From positions 1 through 64,000 of the forward strand of contig JAAAJB010000076.1 in NCBI GenBank assembly GCA_016098155.1: a stretch of 64,000 nucleotides of DNA, given 5' to 3'. Under the pieces are notes generated by a model. It worked only from the letters and a program-made list of their open reading frames with translations, did no database searches and was not told the origin of the DNA. Of this stretch, positions 37,780-51,424 are shown one piece after another; position 1 is the stretch's first letter, and every line of letters starts with the position of its first letter. A program made the position numbers and the translations under genes. This DNA is from Actinomortierella ambigua (Eukaryota > Mortierellomycota > Mortierellomycetes > Mortierellales > Mortierellaceae).

Positions 37780-38890
37780 AAACCCAAAATTTTTTTGCTG
37801 CGTTGTTTTGGAGTGCCTCTTCCACTGGGAGACTTTCCTTCTCAACGAAGCTGCTGGTTTGCTTTGCAATGCAGGTCGACAAGAGCGAAGCCAAATTCTT
37901 GCAAACCCAGATTGTCGAGGATGGTGTTGTGACAAGCTCATCGCCGTACAACCATCGAATTCGTTGGAAGTGCTGCTTCGATCTGCGCATCGACCTCGGT
38001 GCTTCAATTCTGTCTTCTTTTCAACACAGCATCTGAACCTTTCTTGGTAACGCACAGGCACTTGTGCGAAAGAGGTTGGAAGCTGCCACACGAACGCTGT
38101 TAGCCTGGTCGAATGACACCAAACTAAACACCGTGTACGGCTGGCATGGGTGAGTATCGGCGAAGAAACTTGATGCACGACACAAGTAATAGGTTGAGGG
38201 ATCAAAGAATTTTGTCTTCAGTTGTCGCAGTTGGTAGAGCAAATCGCCGCTTGAGACGCTCCAGGTATCCTTGTTCTCGGCCATCTTGAGTGCAGTTTCC
38301 AACTGCTCGGTATCAAGGAAGACCTTTGTTGCCAGTGAACTCTTGGTGTTGGTCAACAAGAATGATGGCGTCGAGGCACCATTAGACGGCTCCATCACTT
38401 TGTCAAGCCGAAGCGACGAGGTAATCACAGCGTCAAACCATTTGGTCCCAATGATGAGTCGCTCTCCATCAATGACGGGTACAGCGACAGGCCACATCCT
38501 CTTGTATGGCGTTTTGATCGAAGGTAGAAGAGAAGTGGTTACGATGGAGATGAGAGATGTGAAATGAGAAGTGAGAAAGGTAGGCAAGAACAGTAGTAGT
38601 GGTGTTCTCACGATGTTTGTCTCCGAGGAGATTTTTGGTGCATGCATGATATGCACAACATCTTGTTGGCGGCCCTCGACGGTGTGGAGGGTGTAAAGGA
38701 TACGGATGAAGGACAAACCCTGTATTGAGGCACCGCCAAATTCTGGATCTATGTTCATCGAGATGAGAACAGTATCGCGTCAGATTGCTGCCACTCCAAA
38801 AACTTTAGTAGAGCGGACGAAGGACAGCGAGATGCCGTTAGATAGTCGTGTGAACCATCCTGCGAAGATTTCACGTAATGGCCCGAGCAT
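37780..38890 (-). pseudogene. Broken gene of unknown family
   Basis: Family not recognised. On the minus strand an ATG at 38890 opens a protein-like frame (LGPLREIFAGWFTRLSNG). It meets a single TGA at 38780-38782 and continues in the same frame to 38021 (IDPEFGGASIQGLSFIRIL, then WPVAVPVIDGERLIIGTKW, and an end near NLFRTSACALPRK). A GTGAGA...AG pair of multiple-of-three length (about 38500-38610) may be an intron. A second frame (37990 down) starting MRRSKQHFQRIRWLYGDEL looks like the next exon and runs into the minisatellite. The composition is protein-like rather than random, so this was probably a gene now inactivated by a stop. A multi-exon gene with an unrecognised intron over the TGA is the alternative. 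Confidence 0.45.
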
Positions 38891-39387
38891 TCAACGAGGT
38901 CTGTTTGTGATTTAGCTTGTACCCACAGAGTCTAAGACGATAGTACGTGGCCTGTGAGTCCTGGAATAATGGTCCCTGTCATCACGAAGTACCACAACCT
39001 AGGACCCAAAGACCTCCTCCTGGGTTCTACCTGTCTACTTGTGGGCAAATGGAGCGGCGTCATGGCCATCTTTGCACAGCGCTCTACGACAGACGGTTCG
39101 ATAATCGTCCCATTGTGCGGCAAGTGGTGGTTTCGTGGGAGATATAGGCTGCTGACTTGACTCCATTAACGTTGTAATATAGTCAACACTCCGACCAAGA
39201 AGTGCTCAGGACTTCTTGGAGTACTCGATACACCGACCAACCAACCAAACAAATAAAACGAGATCAACAAGGGATGAAGAGGTGTCATTATTTCTATTCA
39301 ATCATCCTACTTTCCTCCCTTTTTTTGTTGGCTTTTTTTGTTGTTGCTGTTGTTGTTGCTGCTGTGCTGCTATCTTCATTTGTACTG
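38891..39387. other. Spacer downstream of Rheb
   Basis: Short open frames exist on both strands (for example 38954-39160 plus, 38932-39123 minus), with no recognisable product. Some may be further decayed exons of the neighbouring broken gene. GTT repeats occur at 39338-39362. Confidence 0.4.
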
Positions 39388-41636
39388 TTACAAAATCATA
39401 CAATCCTTCTTCTCCTCTGTAGGTGGGACGGTCGACTTTTCAATTTCGCCAATCATGAGCTCAAAGACGCGTGCAATGTTCTCGTTATGCTTTGCCGACG
39501 CCTCGACCGCCTGACAGTTCCATAGTGCGGCCAGCTCCTCGCCTTCCTCTGTCGTTATTTGTCGCTGGGCATGCAGATCTGACTTGTTTCCGACAATCAC
39601 AATTGGCACCCAGTCTGTACCCGTATAGTTCAGGATCTTGTCCCGAATAATCTTGATCATGTCAAAACTCAGCTTGGACGTCACCGAATATACCAGGATG
39701 TACCCGTGGATGTCCAGTGCATGGCGACCGTTGAAGATGGAGAACTCGTCCTAAGATTGTGATTCCCCGTCGTATTGACAAGTTGACAATAACAACAACA
39801 GCAATAACAATAAAAAGAAAGGTACAGAGATGATCGGATGTGTCAGGAGAAATTAACAAATTGTAAATCCGAATGAATGGATATATGACATCCCATGTCA
39901 TCAAAACATCATCGCGTGGTTGCTCGAGATGTTTGACTCTTTTTTTTTGTCTGCTCTCGATATTGCAATGAGAGATCTTGTCTTGCTTCCCGCCCCTTCG
40001 CCTCTTCCCTCCCTCCTTTTCGCCTTTCGACTTACTTGTCCAGCAGTGTCGATGATCTCGGCCGTATACTCCTGTCCCTGATGCGTGATCGTCTTGGTAA
40101 AGGTGTTCTCAATGGTCGGATAATAAGAGTCCACAAACACATTTTCAACGAATTGAATCGTCATGGATGATTTGCCTATTATTAAAAAAAAATCGGTAGC
40201 AATTGAAAGACAACTAGAGTGAGTATACACTTTCAATTGAGTTCAAATAACAAACAGCTGTAATATCTACCACATAAGACCACACCATGACCACATGGAG
40301 GCAGAGCAACCCCGAACGAAACGACAATGAACGCCCACATACACATACACACACACACACGCCTCTCCCTCTCTCTCTCTCTCTATCTCCCTCGTTTTCC
40401 CCTCCTGTCCATTGAGACATGGCTCCGAGGCCGTTTTTCCTTCAACCGACAACAGAGCGGTCGACATGGCACAGCATGTGATCCGGAAGTGTCCTCCTTC
40501 TCTTCCTCTCACGGAAAAGAAATGGCGCCGAGTATTGCTGTCAATGTTTAGAGTTCTTCAATGTTGAGGCGGAGAGGGTAAAAAAAAAAAAAAAAAAAAA
40601 AAGAGACGGAAAGGGGAGAAACCTACCCCCCCTTCTCTCCCCCTCCCTTTACCTTACAATCTTTCTTTCCTTCTTCCTTCCCCTTCCATGGGCTTCCCCC
40701 CAACAGAAGATAACAATTGTAACGTTGGATTGGATCAGAGCCAACAGCCAAGCCCTTTTTCTTTTCCTTTGCTGTCCTTGTTGACTGGGTCAACCCAAAT
40801 AACAATGCAAAGAGACATGGATGTTTATCCAAGTCTCCTCTCCTCAACCTTACTCCTCTGTTGTGGTCTCCACACCTCCTTCACTGCCTTTTCCCCCTCT
40901 CCCTTCTCATATCCCTTGCAACGGGCAAGAGTGAAAGGGAGAAGGGGTGGGGGCGAGTGGTGGTAGTGGTGGTGGTGGTGGTTGGGAAAGGAGGGGAAAG
41001 AATGAATCAGTTGATGCCACGAGCCTGAGAAGGATCAGAGTGAGATAATAGTGTGTGTGCAGCGGGCAGAGTGGGCAGGCGGAGTGCTCTCCAAGCTTGG
41101 ATACATGGATGGGCAGCGGGGGTGGGAGCGGGGTGGAAGCCATTGTTGTTTCTACTTTCCGCTTATCCACTCGTTACGAGCACAAAGACGTATATCCGTG
41201 TAAGAAAAAAAAAGGGTATTGGTTTGGAGGGAGTGTGCGTGGCCATGTTTGAGCAGGCTTTGTTCATGTTGCATTTCGGTCATGAGTGTGTGTGTGGGGG
41301 GAGAGAGAGAGAGGGAGAGAGACTCTTGGGAACCATGAAGCCGAACACAGACGCTCTCTCGACAGAGAAACGCACACACCACCACCACCACACACACACA
41401 CGAGAACACTGCAGCAGCACTGGTGGCAGCAGCACTGGTGGAGGGAGGGGACAGGGGAGTGGGCTGACATTCTACTTCTGCAATGTGTGTTTTTCATTCT
41501 CTGTGCCCTCTGCCCAACATGGTTAGGTTCTGCTCTCGGCCGGGGGAATGGAGGAGGTCTTACCGACAGCACGCGAACCCAAGAGGGCGATGCGTCGGAG
41601 TCGAGGGGATCTAGCGGGTGTCTGAGGAGTTGACAT
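39388..41636 (-). CDS. Rheb-type small GTPase
   Basis: Minus-strand exons 41564-41636, 40036-40175 and 39388-39750 give 191 residues. Rheb binds GTP at lysosome/vacuole and endomembranes and, in animals and fission yeast, activates TOR. The P-loop is GSRAVGKS (residues 20-27) with Arg22 where Ras has Gly12, a Rheb hallmark. The switch-I block YYPTIENTFTK, then DTAGQDE, GNKSDLH and ASAK follow. The C-terminus is CMIL, a CaaX box whose terminal Leu favours geranylgeranylation; many Rhebs end in Met. The first exon lies 1,388 bases upstream of exon 2. It was found by its RRIALLGSRAVG coding and matching splice phase, and its donor is a clean GTAAG. The long intron contains poly-A, CA, CT and GT repeats. 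No TSC gene is nearby. Confidence 0.93.
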
Positions 41637-42374
41637 TCTCTACGGCTGGGTGATTGTGAAGAAGCGAGGAGGGAGAGAGATAGAGAGAGAGAGGGGAGTG
41701 TGAAAGGGCGGAGGAAGGGGAGAAGAGAGGTGTGCAGGGTGCGAGTGTGTTGGTGTGAAAAATGATCCTTTTCAAATACCCACTTTGAACAACAGAAGCA
41801 AGTCACAGTCGCCCACCCAGAAGGGCATGAGCAACAACGACATTCCAATAGATGTGTAAACTCCCATAGACTTCTTGGTGAACATATCACTCTCAGCTCC
41901 TCCTCTCCTCTCTCCTCCTCTCCTTCTGGGGCATGCTTGTGCGCAAGAGTATCCCTCTCTTTGCCCAATCAATGCCACTGCTTGTTTCTTACTGTCTGTC
42001 TTTATCTATATTTACACCTCCCACAAACAAGCGTGGCAGTAAAGACTCTTTTCTCTCTCTGTCTGACTGTCTCTCTCTCGAGACGGATAAGAAATCCGTT
42101 CTCATCAAGACATTCAAGGGGAAAGGGAAGAGGCTGACAACCTGCATGCCTATTGCTGCAACCATTTTTCCATGCTGCATCACCTAGACGACGCCACAAG
42201 AGGTCCTCGTAGATGGTAAAGACCGATAGCGTATGTTTGCTGCATTGAGCACTGAACGTAAGCAAAAGCACATGCAATTTTATCCTATAACGTGTTACAA
42301 TTTTTTGGTTTTCATTTTTAATGTGGCATGACGAGAGGGGGGAGGTCGACGTAGCAAGCCTTTGAAGGGCGGTG
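41637..42374. other. Rheb upstream region
   Basis: This is the 738-base spacer between the Rheb start and the end of the four-span membrane protein; both genes are on the minus strand. It has GA-rich DNA at 41665-41700 and TCTC-rich DNA at 41885-41930 and 42045-42085. No gene seen. Confidence 0.5.
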
Positions 42375-44059
42375 TCAGGACACTGCACGAATAAACTTGA
42401 AGTTTTGATCGATATGTGTGTAAAAGTTGACGATGAGGAGAAGGACCAGCAGTGCTTCCAAGCCGACCATGGCGCCTTGCCGTCGGCAGAGCCGCTCTTG
42501 AAGATGGGGGTCTGGTATGACCTCGTCTTTCCACAGACTCTTCAGCTGCTCCTGCCCCGCGGCCGTGCAGCCATACGTCCAGATGTACATGTAGATCGTG
42601 ATGCTCAAGACTTGACTCCACAGAATCGATGCCACAATCTCAGAGATGATCACCGTCAACGGCTTGGACCGCGTCGTGTCCAGCCCTTCAGGCGGCCGTC
42701 GCGACTCGAGAAAGATGTTGAACACCGAGTAAGCGATGGTGAGCACACTCAGGATGACTGTGATGATCATGCACGCATTGTCGTTCGCCAGACGCAGCTT
42801 CTGGTCCGGCGTCTTCACCAGCAGCACCACCGAGTCCAGTGCAATCGCAAACACCGACACCGCCGCCATCACCGTCAGCGACTTTAGCACGTTCGAGAAG
42901 AAGGGCGAGTTGACAAACCCCCTCACAGCGTCCATGTTGATTGTCCGGTTCGTACCAATGCTCTGCTTGCGCGTCAGCGCCATGTCGTCCTTCTCGTCCC
43001 ACGTATTGTCCTCTGGCGGGTCTGTCGAGACACATTGCCCCGTCGGGTATCCGCGCGTCGCGCTCAGCGACTCCATTTGTGCTTGTCGCTTGGACGTTAG
43101 AAATCTCCGAGACGTGGACGTCGAGCGGCCTCCTTGCATCCCTGGACAATTGCATGTGCATCCAGGCTGATGTTCTGCTGCCGACTTGCCGCCGCCGCCG
43201 CCCTTGAATATCTCTTCCAGCTTGGGCGTTATCCGACGCAACGAAAACCTGCTAGTAGCAGTGCCTTCGTCTGCATCGTTCTCGGGCTGTTGGATGAGCG
43301 GCACCTTTTGGCTGACCTGGTTCGCGAGTGTCGACACGTTGTTCATGGTGGCGAATACAGACCAGTCCGGAGGAGAGGACGACACAGTCGAGTTATTACC
43401 CAGAGAAAACGTTGAAGGGGTGTGCAGACGTCCCTGCAGCTCCTGATGATGTTGGGATGGCTGCTGCTGGAGGTGGACCGTCGTGGTCAAGGACGAGTGT
43501 GACTTTGAAGTGGATGGCTCACCATTGGTGGTGGATGCTTGGCGCGGATGATGAAAGATGTTGGAGAGGGAGACGTGGGAAGCAACGGATGGAGAGGCAT
43601 GGAATGGGTGGGAGGACGACGATGACGCGAGCTGTTGTGGGGTACCATTGGCAGCCTTCAGCGATGGGTCGACAACAACATCGTTTGGGCCTGCGTTGTT
43701 AGCAGTTGTATGGGCAGTAGGTGGTGGAGAAATGGACCCTCGTGTATGGCCATGGCCAGAGCGGATAGTCTGCAGCGCACTATACTTTGATTCCGCCTCT
43801 GGGTCAGCCCAGCTAAACAATGGGCAGGAAAAAAGACGAAGGAGGAAGAAGGAGTCATGGGATGAGTCTCTTTTGCCGTTGTAATGTTGCGTTTGGAGGG
43901 GAACTGGAAGAACAGAACAGGGGTCGCTTTTGCTGGTTTTTTTGGTTTGTAGAGAAAAGAAGGTGTTGCTACTACTTTTACTACGGAGAGGAGGGTGTGC
44001 GCTTACAGGGGCAGTGCGCGGACAGTGGCCTTCTTCAGTGTGGCCTTCTCAATGTCCAT
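42375..44059 (-). CDS. Four-span membrane protein, unknown function
   Basis: Not recognised. Minus-strand exons 44007-44059 and 42375-43812 give 496 residues. The N-terminal 290 residues are hydrophilic and low-complexity. They include a run of five glycines and a Cys cluster (HQPGCTCNCPGMQ). The C-terminal 190 residues hold four predicted membrane spans: around VMAAVSVFAIALDSVVLLV, ITVILSVLTIAYSVFNIFL, VIISEIVASILWSQVLSI and GLEALLVLLLIVNFY. The layout (long cytosolic head, four-helix end) resembles many fungal plasma-membrane or tetraspan-like proteins, but no signature settles it. The short first exon starts MDIEKATLKKATVR and its splice phase matches. Confidence 0.75.
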
Positions 44060-46057
<1,998 letters not shown>

Positions 46058-47881
46058 ATGCCGGCACCGTCAAACCCAAAGCGGGCGTCGTCGACCTCGT
46101 ACGCGATGCCCAATTGGAACCCACGGAGGACGAGCACATATGGTCAAATTATGGCCGACAGTAACAATAGCTCAACTGCTGCAGGAGCCCCAACACAACC
46201 ATCCAAAAGACAATCGGCCTACCACCCACTGCACCCAAGGCATCGTAACCAGTCTTTCAAGGCCCATGTATCCAGACTTTGTCCCTCGTTTTTTTATGGC
46301 CCGGCTCGCCGACGAGCACTGTGGCTGCTCTGTGCTGCCGGTACGATTGTCTTAATTTACTGTCTGTCAACTTGGCGCGTGGATCTGTCGCCATCTTTTC
46401 TCTCCAGATCGTCCCTTTCTCCAAGATACGACCGCGCACCATCATCGCCATCATCACCATCATCATCATCATCACCACAGCAGGATCAACACGCGCCATC
46501 CATAGAGACCCCTTCCGAGACTGTGAACCCACGGACGGCGTTCATGGCTCGTGACTTTGGCGTCGAGGCCTGCCACGCCACATTTGATGCGATCAAAGAC
46601 AAGCGAATCAAAGTCAACCGCGAGCGTGACCTGAACCGGGCTAATCACTGGCAGGCATTCACAAAGGAGCGTACCTGGACGCTACAGATGGCATGGAAGG
46701 CGACCCTGAAGCAGATCTTGCCCAACTGGAAGGAGCACAGCCGCAGCTGGATCGGCAGAGGTGTACTTCTGACGGCCTTCAAAGACGATGATGGCCAGTC
46801 AACGGTCGAGCGAGCCTTGATCCAGATCAAACTGATCCGCAGCATGTCCCAGGTCCCGATCGAGCTGTGGTTCGAGCAGAGTCAGGATGTAACGGAGGAG
46901 ATCGAGGAGACGGCGGCAATGTGGAATGCCGAGATTCGCTATTTCGATGATCGACTAGCCGACTATTGCGATTCGACCTGCGTCCAGATGTCGGACAGCA
47001 CAGAACCCATCCCGGGCCTGGTCCACCCTGCGATCCGCAAGGCTGACATTGAGCGGGTTCGACGCAATCCAAATATCGCGTTCTCGATCAAGACCCTCAC
47101 CATTGCAGCGATGATCAACTGTGGCTTTGAAGAGTTTGTCTACTATTCCCCGGCATCCATACCCATGCTGCCTCCTCAGACGGTCTTCCAGGAGAAGGCC
47201 TATATGTCTACAGGTGCCGTCTTCTGGCAAGACCCGAGCTCGCTCCCAAGCGCCGATAGTCCGATCTGGCCATTGATCCACTCAGACTGTATCACAACCT
47301 CGTTTGAGCAATCGTGGACGGTCATGGCCCTCAACCACCAAAAGTCGTGGAAGGGTCTTTTCTTGGCCTGGATCTGGCTCACGGGCGAGGATGCTCATCT
47401 CTATCAGCAGATCTTCGGCTATGAGGCGCGGGATCTGATGCGCATGGCCTGGGTGGCGACCCGGCGACAGTATGCGATTGTGGATCGCATGCCCGTCGTG
47501 GCCGTGCAGGACGATTGGTCCCGGATCAAGGGCGACGGCATCGCCTGCAACCTCGAGACAACGCTGTACCCTGCCATTGGATCCGACGTGCTGACGATGC
47601 CACCTTCCCAGTATTTGAGGCGGCAGAGGAAATTGGCCTACAAGAAGGTGGTCGGCCCTCACAACAACAATGTGTTTGCCATGGACATTGCTGGCAATAG
47701 TCTGATTGGATCGGCAAGGGGCGACTCAAACATTCACATTGCGCTTCACGAGCAACTCGGATGGTTGAGAGACGCTTCACAGCATGTGTTTACCGATGCT
47801 TATGCTGCGGGATATAACGGACGTGTTTGCCTTCAGCTCGGCGCACGCCCGGCAGGACGTCTTATTGACGTGGAACCATAG
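46058..47881 (+). CDS. GT71-like (Mnn1/Mnn2 family) mannosyltransferase homologue lacking DxD
   Basis: A single-exon gene of 607 residues. A basic cytosolic tail precedes one membrane span (about residues 87-104), then a Ser/Pro-rich stem and a luminal domain from about 180: the type II layout of Golgi glycosyltransferases. The core order matches fungal GT71 alpha-mannosyltransferases: SIKTLTIAAMINCGFEEFVYY, then STGAVFWQDP (family TGxxxWPD), then ESG-like SFEQSWTVMALNHQKSW. Where active enzymes have a metal-binding DSDN/DADN after the FEExxxL strand, this protein has SPAS (residues 364-367). The later GDKD-type motif is GYEARD. Family membership is inferred from these blocks; activity is doubtful. 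Confidence 0.72.
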   Translation: MPAPSNPKRASSTSYAMPNWNPRRTSTYGQIMADSNNSSTAAGAPTQPSKRQSAYHPLHPRHRNQSFKAHVSRLCPSFFYGPARRRALWLLCAAGTIVLIYCLSTWRVDLSPSFLSRSSLSPRYDRAPSSPSSPSSSSSPQQDQHAPSIETPSETVNPRTAFMARDFGVEACHATFDAIKDKRIKVNRERDLNRANHWQAFTKERTWTLQMAWKATLKQILPNWKEHSRSWIGRGVLLTAFKDDDGQSTVERALIQIKLIRSMSQVPIELWFEQSQDVTEEIEETAAMWNAEIRYFDDRLADYCDSTCVQMSDSTEPIPGLVHPAIRKADIERVRRNPNIAFSIKTLTIAAMINCGFEEFVYYSPASIPMLPPQTVFQEKAYMSTGAVFWQDPSSLPSADSPIWPLIHSDCITTSFEQSWTVMALNHQKSWKGLFLAWIWLTGEDAHLYQQIFGYEARDLMRMAWVATRRQYAIVDRMPVVAVQDDWSRIKGDGIACNLETTLYPAIGSDVLTMPPSQYLRRQRKLAYKKVVGPHNNNVFAMDIAGNSLIGSARGDSNIHIALHEQLGWLRDASQHVFTDAYAAGYNGRVCLQLGARPAGRLIDVEP

Positions 47882-48048
47882 TAGAGAGTAGGAGGTAGAA
47901 AATGTTTTAGAATTAGAAAAAAAAAATCCGATCGAAAGGAAAAACTATAGGCGAACCGCGAAAATTTCATATCTTTCCAATCGCTCCAAACCACCTCCCC
48001 TTTCCTCTTGCCAAAATCTTTCGCTTGCCTCTACTCTAAGAAAAAAAA

Positions 48049-51000
48049 ATGTCCTGGCTCGGCTTTTTGGGCCTTGGTGGCACTGGCTATGAGAAGCATC
48101 AAGAATACCCCGAGAGAATCACTGAGGCAGCATGCGATGACTTGGTGCAAAGTCTGATGCGCCTTGGATTCATTCCAAAGATGATTCCATCTCTGGATGG
48201 CAAGGAGTACTGGACCTCTGAGCATCTGGGTCAAATGATTGTAGCGCGACTCGCGAAGCTTGGAGGTAAAGAAACCTTGTCTTCATTCTCTCTCTCGATA
48301 TTTCTCAATCAAGGAGGATAGCTACACCTTGTTCCTGTCTGGTGTAGGTCTCGCTAACTCCTGTTTCGCTCATCTTTATCTTTCTTTAGGTCGCTTGAGC
48401 ATCCTTGAGCTGCCCCGGATGCTCAACGTTGAATTGTCCAGTGCTCGCGATGTCATTCAGGACTTGCTCCGATCGCAGCCTGGCAAGTTTGTTCAAGTCC
48501 AGGAAGATCTTTTGGAGATGTAGCGTGAGGCTTTGTTGTGAGGATATCTGTATGATATCCACTTGCGTATCTCCTATCACTTTTGGGATCGGCGTTAACC
48601 TTCGAATGTGCTCACTTTTTTTTTCCTATAATCAATAGCGACTACCTTGTCAACATCACGAGGGAGATGAACTCAGAACTGGATCAGCGTGGATTCTTGA
48701 CGACTGTTGAACAGTCGAAAAGATACAACCTTGGACTCGACTACATGCGTCAGGTACCCTTCCACTCCTTTTTTTTTCTTTTGGTATCTAATAGCACGGT
48801 GGAATCAAACATGCAGTCAGCGCAAGGTATCCTTTCTAACCTTTTTTCTTGGACACCGTACCACTAGTTCTTGAAAGATCGCGTCGGGAGCCAGATTCAT
48901 GGCACATGGGATACCGTGGACCAAGGATTTGTGTATGCTGGATGGTTCAAGACCCAGCAAAAGGCGGCCCTGCTAAAGTTGCTCTGCGAACTGGACGAAC
49001 CCACCACACTGGCGACACTACGCGCCAGGCGTGTCGTGCACGACCAATTCTTCTTTGGTCTATGCGATGCCCTTGTCAAGGAGGAGGCTAGTGCCCTTCC
49101 AGGCACGATCAAAGGCTGGCATGACCAAGGCATTTTTGTGCCTCGGCAGTTTGTCAAGCACCAAGCCTCATCGATCGAGTCATTCTTTGACCAGAACGGA
49201 TTTATTGGTAAGCCCCCATTACTGCTTTTTTTTTCCTGCTCTTGAAAAATAATTCTGTATGACAATCATTGAGGAGGTACGCTGTGGAGATGACTGAAAA
49301 AAATATCTAACCCTCTCTTCAATAACCTTGGTTGTAGCATTCGAGAGCGTGACGAAACATGGCGTCAGTGACCCCAAAAATTACATCCGCAAGCTGCGCC
49401 CGAATGCTCTGCTCCTCGAGACACATGCCGTGCAGGAAAGCATTTGGTCAGTTGTGGATGCTTCGGTGGAGGATGCCATCACTAGTGTTTCATGGGTTGA
49501 TATCAAGGTATGATACTGCTGGATGTCACAAGACTGACGAGATCATACTATTTTGATGCGCCATGAAGAGAAACAATCTCTCACTCCTTCTTTTCCCCTC
49601 GGTTGTCCTTTTTTTACTAGCCTCTACTGCCTTCCCCACTCACGAAGGGGGACTTGGCTAGTCTGCTCGCTCAATTGCCAAGTCTCACCCACCCACACTC
49701 ACGCCCCTCACCTCCGGCGACCGACCGAGACGACGGCGGAGAAGGCGTAACGGGATTTGGTGGGGTTGGATCACCCTACGACACATTCATCCTTCAAGAC
49801 CGTGCCGTGCTGACCTCTGGCCAGATTCAAAAATGCATGCTCGAAATGGGGCCTCTGCTGGATAACACATTAAAGGCAGTGATGTCGTGGAGGCTCTCCT
49901 TCGGATCTCTAGGGTTGGTTCTGGACGATCATGTCGAGGAAAACAGCGAAGCAGGCAGTGGTGGTGGTGTGACGTCCAGTGATCAGCACCGCGAGCAGAT
50001 CCAACAGGTGATCTCACAAAAGGGACGCAAAGATCGGATCAAGATGGTGTCGCCGTCCCTGTCAAAGTCAAAGGGCAAGGGCAGCAGTTCAGATCTACTT
50101 GTTGGTAGCGGTGGCAGTGCCACTAATCAGAAGAAGAAGCGACTGGACGACTTTTTGACCCTTGCCGACATTATCGCAGAACTGAAGACAACGGAGCCGG
50201 ATCTCGAGCCCATGCTTGCGGAAGCCATTGCCCGTGCTTTGCATCGACCATTGTTGCTTCAGCTCAAAGAGAAGAACCGCCATTTGGTCATCGACCAAGC
50301 GGAGGAGCGAGGCATTGATGAGCCAGCGGAGCAACACAGTGGCGACATTGTGAACAAGCAGGCAACAAAGCTGTTGGAACACATTCTTCAGACTCTGGAC
50401 AAGATTGCTGCATTTGCCAAGGGCGTCGAACTGTTTGAAGGTACACCCTCTCTCCCTCCTTTTTCTCTCGTGCCATGGTTATTGAGATACTCGTTATTCA
50501 ACTCGAAATTCGATTGACCGACTGGCTGACTGGCTGACTGGCCTTGTCTCGATTTCTTATCTCTCGATAGACTCCTCAGCGATGAACTCGCTCAGCAAAT
50601 ATTTACTTCAGTCGATTTGTTCCGAGCTGCTGCCTTTGTACATCCTCCTCATATCCTACACCTCGCTCCCGTCCGACCAAGCGGCCAACTCGCTTCAAGA
50701 ACGGCTACTGCAACAGTACTGGACGTCCTCCTCCAACATCAGTGAGCCATCAGCTCAGCACCAGCCACCCCAACCCTTTACGATCGAGGGTGCAGACCTT
50801 GTAGCACTGGAGCAAGTCTTACCGCCACCTCAAATGGACATGGCGAAGAAATGGCGCAAGTGTGTTACAGGCAGCGGCAAGTGGAAGAGTCTGGACGAGC
50901 TATGCAAAACGCTGCAGGTCCGACCGATCACTGTGTTTGAGCAGGAGCGACAACAGAAGGATCATGGCGAGACCTCTTCTTCCACCTCCGCGTCTTCTCC

Positions 51001-51424
51001 ATCCTCCTCTGGCCCACTGTCGTCGTTTTCGGATCGAAAGCCCAAGATTCTCCGGACGCACCTGGATGACCTTCGAGCAACCCTGATAGACCTGGATCAG
51101 GTGGCATCCAAGGCATTATTGGTGCACGTGGTGACGCTGATTGTGTTCCAGGCTTGGACGGGCGAAATGCTGCATGCTTCTGGCAAGTATGTGCCGAGGA
51201 TCTTGAAGCAGCTGCACGTCACTGTAGCAGCCACTAGTACCACAGAGGGGAAGGAGGAGAACGCGAAAGACGAACGGGGCGAGGCTCTCGCCAAGCTGGA
51301 GCAGCTGATGCAGGTCGTCATGGAGGAGGTCAAGAGTGGTGGTGCGGTGACTAGCACGGAGGATGCCACTACTTTGTGCCAATCTATCTTTGACTATGGC
51401 TTGCGGATGACAAGTAGAGGATAA
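48049..51424 (+). CDS. UFL1: UFL1, E3 UFM1-protein ligase 1
   Basis: Exons 48049-48265, 48390-48519, 48639-48753, 48868-49207, 49338-49507, 49621-50440 and 50571-51424 join in frame to 881 residues (human 794). UFL1, with DDRGK1/UFBP1 and CDK5RAP3, transfers the ubiquitin-like modifier UFM1 to ribosomes and ER proteins. Recognisable blocks match human UFL1 in order: LDGKEYWTSEHLGQMI, the winged-helix GRLSILELP, TWDTVDQGFVYAGWF, IESFFDQNGFIAFESVTK and VEDAITSVSWVDIKPLLP. The last of these spans the exon 5/6 join. A Lys/Ser-rich linker follows, then the helical C-terminal domain with MLHASGKYVP (human MLHAPGRCVP). UFMylation is missing from yeasts and most Dikarya, so a full-length copy suggests the pathway persists here. 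No other pathway gene lies in the window. Confidence 0.9.

Noticed and set aside
38954..39160. Plus-strand frame MSPGIMVPVITKYHNLG... as a gene
   Set aside because: It has 68 codons, no family, no introns and lies next to a decayed minus-strand gene; coding status cannot be supported.
40441..40512. Alternative Rheb first exon reading HVDRSVVG before the K-S-S of exon 2
   Set aside because: The splice phase fits, but it lacks the GxxxxGKS glycine. The exon at 41564-41636 supplies a full P-loop with a cleaner GTAAG donor.
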